Shown here: piece after piece, positions 60,344 through 64,000 of the stretch
Numbering within the stretch: the first letter of the stretch is position 1
Layout of the letters: every line of letters starts with the position of its first letter
Assembly: GCF_007655005.1 (NCBI RefSeq)
Contig: NZ_SZVW01000001.1
Span: 434,001-498,000, forward strand
Direction of reading: 5' to 3'
Source of the DNA: Streptomyces tibetensis
Lineage (GTDB): Bacteria > Actinomycetota > Actinomycetes > Streptomycetales > Streptomycetaceae
DNA length: 64,000 nucleotides
Notes under the pieces: generated by a model
Databases searched by the model: none
Seen by the model: the letters and a program-made list of their open reading frames with translations, nothing else
What the model was told of the DNA's origin: nothing
Translations under genes and position numbers: made by a program

Positions 60344-61513
60344 TTGGCGTCGCACCGCAAGTCGCGTCCTACGGGTACGCGCATGGCAGGCATACGGACC
60401 CCCGCCCTCGCAACGGCGGCCCTCACCTCCGTGGCCCTGCTGTCCCAGTCGGCCAACGCCGCCCCCGAGGCCGACGACAAGCCCAGCCTGGAGGAAGTCG
60501 AGAAGAAGGTCGACGACCTGTACCGCCAGGCCGAGTCGGCGACCGACAAGTACAACGCGGCCAAGGAGAAGACCGCGAAGCAGCGCAAGCGCGTCGACAC
60601 CCTCCTCGACGACGTCGCCCAGCGCACCCAGAAACTCAACGAGGCGCGCGAGGAGCTGGGCTCCTTCGCCTCCGCCCAGTACCGCACCGGTGCCGCCGCC
60701 CCGGACACGGCGACGTTCCTGCTCGCGGACACCCCGCAGGACTACTTCGACCAGACCCAGCTGATGGACCGGATGACCGGCCGTCAGAAGGTCGCGGTCG
60801 ACGACTACGTCACACAGCAGTCCGAGACGATGAAGAAGCGCCAGGAGGCCACCGAGAGCCTCGAGACGCTCACCGAGTCGCAGGGCGACCTGAAGACGGC
60901 CAAGGCCACCGTCCAGCGCAAGCTCGCCGACGCGCGCGAGCTGATGACGAAGCTGACCGCCGAGGAGAAGGCCCGGCTCGCGGCGATCGAGAGGGAGAAG
61001 CAGGCGGAGGCCGCCCGCAAGGCCGACGAGCTGGCCCGGCAGCAGGCCGCGCAGCACAAGGCGCAGGAGGAGGCCGCCCGGCAACAGGGCGGCGGGTCGG
61101 CGTCGTCGGGCTCCGGCTCGTCCTCCTCGACCGCCCCGGCCGACTCCTCGTACGCCACCAAGGCCGACAAGGCGCTCGCCTTCGCCCGCGCCCAGATCGG
61201 CAAGCCGTACGTGTGGGGCGCCGTCGGCCCCGGCTCCTACGACTGCTCGGGCCTCACCCAGGCAGCGTGGAAGGCCGCGGGCGTCACTCTGCCCCGCACG
61301 ACCTACGACCAGGTCGACGCCGGCACCACGGTCCCGCTCTCCCAGGCCCAGCCCGGTGACCTGGTCTTCTTCTACGACGACGTCACCCACGTCGGGATCT
61401 ACATCGGCAACGGCATGATGATCCACGCGCCGAAGCCCGGCACGTACGTGCGCGAGGAGTCGATCTACTACGACGGCGAGTCGGCGATCCACAGCGTGGT
61501 GCGTCCGGCCTGA
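60344..61513 (+). CDS. NlpC/P60 cell-wall hydrolase
   Basis: A 389-residue secreted enzyme. A signal peptide ends after SANA (about residue 40). A long coiled coil (about 48-245) follows, then a Gly/Ser/Ala linker and the NlpC/P60 domain. The catalytic Cys is in YDCSGLTQAAW (about residue 303), with His in THVGIYIG and MIHAPKPG. It cuts peptidoglycan peptides. TTG 60344 follows GAAGGAG; the MASHRKSRP N-terminus fits homologues I recall. Regulated by the c-di-AMP riboswitch just upstream. Confidence 0.93.
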   Translation: MASHRKSRPTGTRMAGIRTPALATAALTSVALLSQSANAAPEADDKPSLEEVEKKVDDLYRQAESATDKYNAAKEKTAKQRKRVDTLLDDVAQRTQKLNEAREELGSFASAQYRTGAAAPDTATFLLADTPQDYFDQTQLMDRMTGRQKVAVDDYVTQQSETMKKRQEATESLETLTESQGDLKTAKATVQRKLADARELMTKLTAEEKARLAAIEREKQAEAARKADELARQQAAQHKAQEEAARQQGGGSASSGSGSSSSTAPADSSYATKADKALAFARAQIGKPYVWGAVGPGSYDCSGLTQAAWKAAGVTLPRTTYDQVDAGTTVPLSQAQPGDLVFFYDDVTHVGIYIGNGMMIHAPKPGTYVREESIYYDGESAIHSVVRPA

Positions 61514-61550
61514 GTGAGGCCTGAGGGCCGAGAGGTCGCGTCACGTTTTT

Positions 61551-61574
61551 GAGGGGCACACGCGCGTGCCCCTC
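61551..61574 (+). terminator. Terminator after the NlpC/P60 gene
   Basis: GAGGGGCAC (61551-61559) and GTGCCCCTC (61566-61574) form a perfect stem with a 6-base loop, 38 bp past the stop. Confidence 0.75.
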
Positions 61575-61609
61575 TCGTAACGCGGGCGCCGCTCTCTAGC
61601 ATCGGCGCT

Positions 61610-62551
61610 ATGTCCGGTCCCTCCCCGTTTGCCGCCTGGTGGGCGACGTATGCGCTGGCGACCGGCATCGTGTCGGCCGGTCTCGACTCGGCGGGGTACG
61701 CGGTCCTCTCCCACGTCGCCCTGGCCCTGGCCTGTGCGGCCTGTCTGGCGGCGGCCGCGGGCCTCGTCCAGCGGACGCACGGCGAGGGGTGGGTGGAGAC
61801 CCCGGCCGCACTCACCACCGTGGCGGCGACCGCGGTCCTGGGCACGGGCTTCTCCGCGGCCGGGCAGCAGCCCCTGGCCGAGGCGCTGCTGGCGCTCGCC
61901 ATGGTGCTCTGGGCGGTGCTCCTCACCGCGGAGGCCGAAGGGCGGCGTGGAACGGTGTTCCTGCGCTGCGTGGCCACCCAGGGGCTCGCCGTGCTCGGCG
62001 CCACGCTCGCCGCGGCCGACGCGGTGGCCTGGCTCGCCCACGCGGCCCTGGTGCTGTTCTGGCTGGGGCTCGCGCTCTACTGCTTCGCCCTGTTCCGCTT
62101 CCAGCCCCGGCAGGTGGAGGAGGGGCGCGGGGACCACTGGCTCGCGGCCGGCGCCCTCGCCGCCTCCGCGCTGGCCGGGGCGAAACTCCTCGGCGCCGAC
62201 AGCGCGCGCCTGTACCTGTGGAACGAGGAGAACTTCGACACCCTGCGCACGACGACCGTCACGCTGCTCGTGCTCGCGCTGATCGCCTGCGTGGCCCTGC
62301 TCCTCGCCGAGCTCTTCTGGCCCCGGCACCACTACGACGTACGGCGCTGGGCGACCGTGTTCGCAGCGGCCGTCACGGCGGCGGCCACCCTCGCGGTCGC
62401 CGCCGCCCTCGACGTCCCCTGGCTCGACGTCGCCGGGGAGGTGCTGCTGTGGATCGCGGTGGCCGCCTGGCTCGGGTGCACCGCCTGGGCTCTCGCCTCC
62501 GCCCGGGCCGCCGCGCGGCGCTCCCGGGTCAGGTCCAGAGCACGGCGATGA
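61610..62551 (+). CDS. TDT/SLAC1-like membrane protein
   Basis: A 313-residue protein with about ten membrane helices. ATGIVSAGLDSAGY near residue 17 and RRWATVFAAAVTAAATL near residue 245 resemble the tellurite-resistance/dicarboxylate transporter (TehA/SLAC1) family, of anion-channel type. The substrate is unknown. It converges with and overlaps the next gene by 23 bp. Confidence 0.65.
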   Translation: MSGPSPFAAWWATYALATGIVSAGLDSAGYAVLSHVALALACAACLAAAAGLVQRTHGEGWVETPAALTTVAATAVLGTGFSAAGQQPLAEALLALAMVLWAVLLTAEAEGRRGTVFLRCVATQGLAVLGATLAAADAVAWLAHAALVLFWLGLALYCFALFRFQPRQVEEGRGDHWLAAGALAASALAGAKLLGADSARLYLWNEENFDTLRTTTVTLLVLALIACVALLLAELFWPRHHYDVRRWATVFAAAVTAAATLAVAAALDVPWLDVAGEVLLWIAVAAWLGCTAWALASARAAARRSRVRSRARR

Positions 62552-62882
62552 AGATGTTCGCCGTGGTCAGCAGACCGACCAGGCCGAAGAGGTTCTTGTC
62601 CACCTTCTCGTCGTCCCGCTTCACATAGACCAGGCCGAGGATCACGATCAGCAGGGCCAGCTTCACGCCGATCTTGATGTTGTTCACGGTCTGGTCGTCG
62701 GCCTGGTTGAGGCCGACCAGGATCACACCGGTGACCAGCATCGTGAGCGCGCCGTGCAGCATCGCGGGCGTGAAGCGGGCGGTACCCTCGCCCATCGCCT
62801 TCATCTGGGTGAGGAAGCCGCCCAGGAGCGAGGCGATGCCGATGATGTGGAGGCCGACGAAGAGGTGGATGAGTACGTCCAT
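62529..62882 (-). CDS. Small integral membrane protein
   Basis: A 117-residue protein with four membrane helices (LIHLFVGLHIIGIASLLGGFL, MLHGALTMLVTGVILVGL, IKIGVKLALLIVILGLVYV and LVGLLTTANIFIAVLW) and short loops. Conserved in actinobacteria, function unknown. The 3' end overlaps the convergent TDT-like gene by 23 bp. Confidence 0.85.
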   Translation of the reverse strand: MDVLIHLFVGLHIIGIASLLGGFLTQMKAMGEGTARFTPAMLHGALTMLVTGVILVGLNQADDQTVNNIKIGVKLALLIVILGLVYVKRDDEKVDKNLFGLVGLLTTANIFIAVLWT

Positions 62883-63303
62883 GAGGCCGGAGCCTAATCA
62901 GGGGCTCCGAGGCCACCCGACACCGGCCCAGGGATGCATCAATGCACCCCATAGCACCCGATCACGGTCACTCGCTCACTATTCGACGCATCGGTCATCA
63001 CGCTGAGTGAAGTAGACGGCGCCAGGGCGGGGTCGTGGTCGCATACGGTCACCGCCGGTCCTCTCCCGACACTTCCGCACACCCACCACCGGCCCGCCAC
63101 GGTGACGCTTAGCGTCCTCCACCAGGTGCCCGGCTCCCCACCGCCGCCCGGGCCAGGGGCGGCAGTCGGACACCACCGCCGAAAAGTCCGGCGTCGGTCC
63201 GCTCCCCCTGTGCGGGCCGTCGCCGGACGCGCAGGCCGCCCGTCCGCTCCCCCCGGCGGCCGCACGCACCCCTAGGCGGTCGAGGAAAGGACGTGGCCTC
63301 CAG
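62883..63303. other. Intergenic region upstream of the second NlpC/P60-like gene
   Basis: 421 bases with no gene I can support. I looked for c-di-AMP riboswitch blocks (GGGGACCC, GGGTGAAT) and did not find them. The GGAAAGGA at 63284-63291 may be the ribosome binding site, though 12 bases from the start. Confidence 0.5.
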
Positions 63304-64000
63304 GTGGCAGCGCACCGAAAGCCCCGACAGCGCGCAATGGGTGGTGGCAAGGCCCGTACGGCCGCCACGATCGCCCTCGCGGGCGCGGCGACGGCGACGG
63401 GCTTCGACGGAACCGGACACGCCGAACCCCAGCTCACCCCCGGCCAGGTCAAGGCCAAGGTGGACCGGCTGTACCAGGAGGCGGAGGCCGCCACCGAGAA
63501 GTACAACGGCGCGAAGGAGAAGGCCGACGCGGCCGGGCAGCGGCTGAAGGACCTCCAGGACCAGGCGGCCCGCAAGGAGGAGCGGCTCAACTCCGCCCGC
63601 GACGCCCTGGGTTCGGTGGCCGCCGCGCAGTACCGCGCCGGCGGTCTCGACCCGGCGGTGCAGCTCGCCCTGTCCGACGATCCCGGCCGGTACCTCGACA
63701 ACGCCGAGTTCGTCGAGCGGGCCGGCACCCGGCAGAACGCCGCCGTCGCGGGCGTGCGCAAGCAGCTCCGGGAGATCGAGCAACTGCGCGGCGCCGCCCA
63801 CATCGAGCTGACCTCCCTGAAATCACGGCAGACGGAGCTGAAGCGGCACAAGAAGACGATCACCGGCAAGCTGGGCTCGGCACGGCAGCTGCTGTCCCGG
63901 CTCGACGCGCAGGAACGTTCCCGGCTGGGCGTGTCGCAGGACCGCGCCTCGCGCGCCACGAGCGTCCGGGACACTCTCGCGGCCCCAGGCTCCGCCTCGT
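63304..64000 (+). CDS. Second secreted coiled-coil protein, probable NlpC/P60 hydrolase (partial)
   Basis: The gene runs off the window after 232 codons. Signal peptide-like N-terminus (MAAHRKPRQRAMGGGKARTA and a hydrophobic stretch), then the coiled coil QVKAKVDRLYQEAEAATEKYNGAKEKA type. The coiled coil is closely similar to the one at 60344, so the missing C-terminus is probably NlpC/P60 (inference). GTG 63304 is chosen for frame and homology; GTG 63293 is out of frame. Confidence 0.8.
   Translation, partial: MAAHRKPRQRAMGGGKARTAATIALAGAATATGFDGTGHAEPQLTPGQVKAKVDRLYQEAEAATEKYNGAKEKADAAGQRLKDLQDQAARKEERLNSARDALGSVAAAQYRAGGLDPAVQLALSDDPGRYLDNAEFVERAGTRQNAAVAGVRKQLREIEQLRGAAHIELTSLKSRQTELKRHKKTITGKLGSARQLLSRLDAQERSRLGVSQDRASRATSVRDTLAAPGSAS

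Noticed and set aside
62979..63974. Long minus-strand frame antisense to the second NlpC/P60-like gene
   Set aside because: Arg/Ser/Ala-rich with no family; the plus strand gives a coiled coil closely matching the neighbour at 60.3 kb.

Overview
The window is a GC-rich actinobacterial chromosome segment, almost certainly Streptomyces. The evidence is the codon composition (G/C at nearly every third position), frequent GTG/TTG starts, apparently leaderless genes, very short 4-bp coupled overlaps, and a gene order that I recall from Streptomyces core chromosomes: trpS, glyA, mdh, folD, purHN, sucCD, an icmB-like gene and uvrD/pcrA. Parts of it (uvrD1, M23 peptidase, sucCD, perM, purN, purH) also match the order known from Mycobacterium. 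About 43 intact protein genes, two window-edge fragments, two candidate small genes and one gene remnant are supported. I saw no rRNA, tRNA, CRISPR array or insertion sequence.

Layout. 1-7.3 kb: end of a DprE2-like reductase, a 2H phosphoesterase, trpS, a membrane protein, glyA under a ZTP riboswitch, a YgiC/YgiB-like pair and a DMT transporter. 7.4-15.6 kb: an accessory biosynthetic cluster on the plus strand. It holds an ABM-domain membrane protein, a fused aminodeoxychorismate synthase, two acyl-AMP ligases, a FAD hydroxylase and a class IV PLP enzyme. It looks like a p-aminobenzoate-derived pathway without PKS or NRPS. 15.7-18.9 kb: a MocR-type regulator between two AhpD-like genes, plus an isocitrate lyase/PEP mutase-family gene. 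18.9-26.1 kb: a choline-to-betaine and betaine uptake operon (betB, betA, OpuA-type ATPase, double permease, binding protein). 26.3-31.7 kb: mdh, a HTH/DUF2690 protein, a DUF3017 protein, folD and a membrane protein. 31.9-34.3 kb: remnant of a probable FHA gene, a membrane kinase fused to a lytic transglycosylase domain, and an ALF-repeat secreted protein. 34.4-43.2 kb: purH/purN, membrane proteins including PerM, a HTH/sigma-like fusion and sucCD. 43.8-53.5 kb: a Pro/His-rich protein and a MoxR-centred module (MoxR ATPase, DUF5682, VWA, SWIM and DUF5691 proteins, plus two tiny coupled reading frames). 53.7-64 kb: IcmB-like B12 subunit, lipase, M23 peptidase, uvrD/pcrA, NlpC/P60 hydrolase under a c-di-AMP riboswitch, two membrane proteins and the start of a second NlpC/P60-type protein.

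Three results stand out. First, the MoxR/SWIM divergent promoters and the uvrD promoter each carry a close match to the RecA-independent DNA-damage promoter, TTGTCRGTG-N8-TAnnnT (recognised through PafBC in mycobacteria). This ties an uncharacterised AAA/VWA/DUF module to the DNA-damage response. Second, the p-aminobenzoate cluster is compact, tightly coupled, and matches no pathway I can name. Third, the kinase-transglycosylase has atypical HGD and DFN motifs and is preceded by what looks like a collapsed FHA gene. Two RNA switches and several tandem repeats in convergent intergenic gaps round out the picture.
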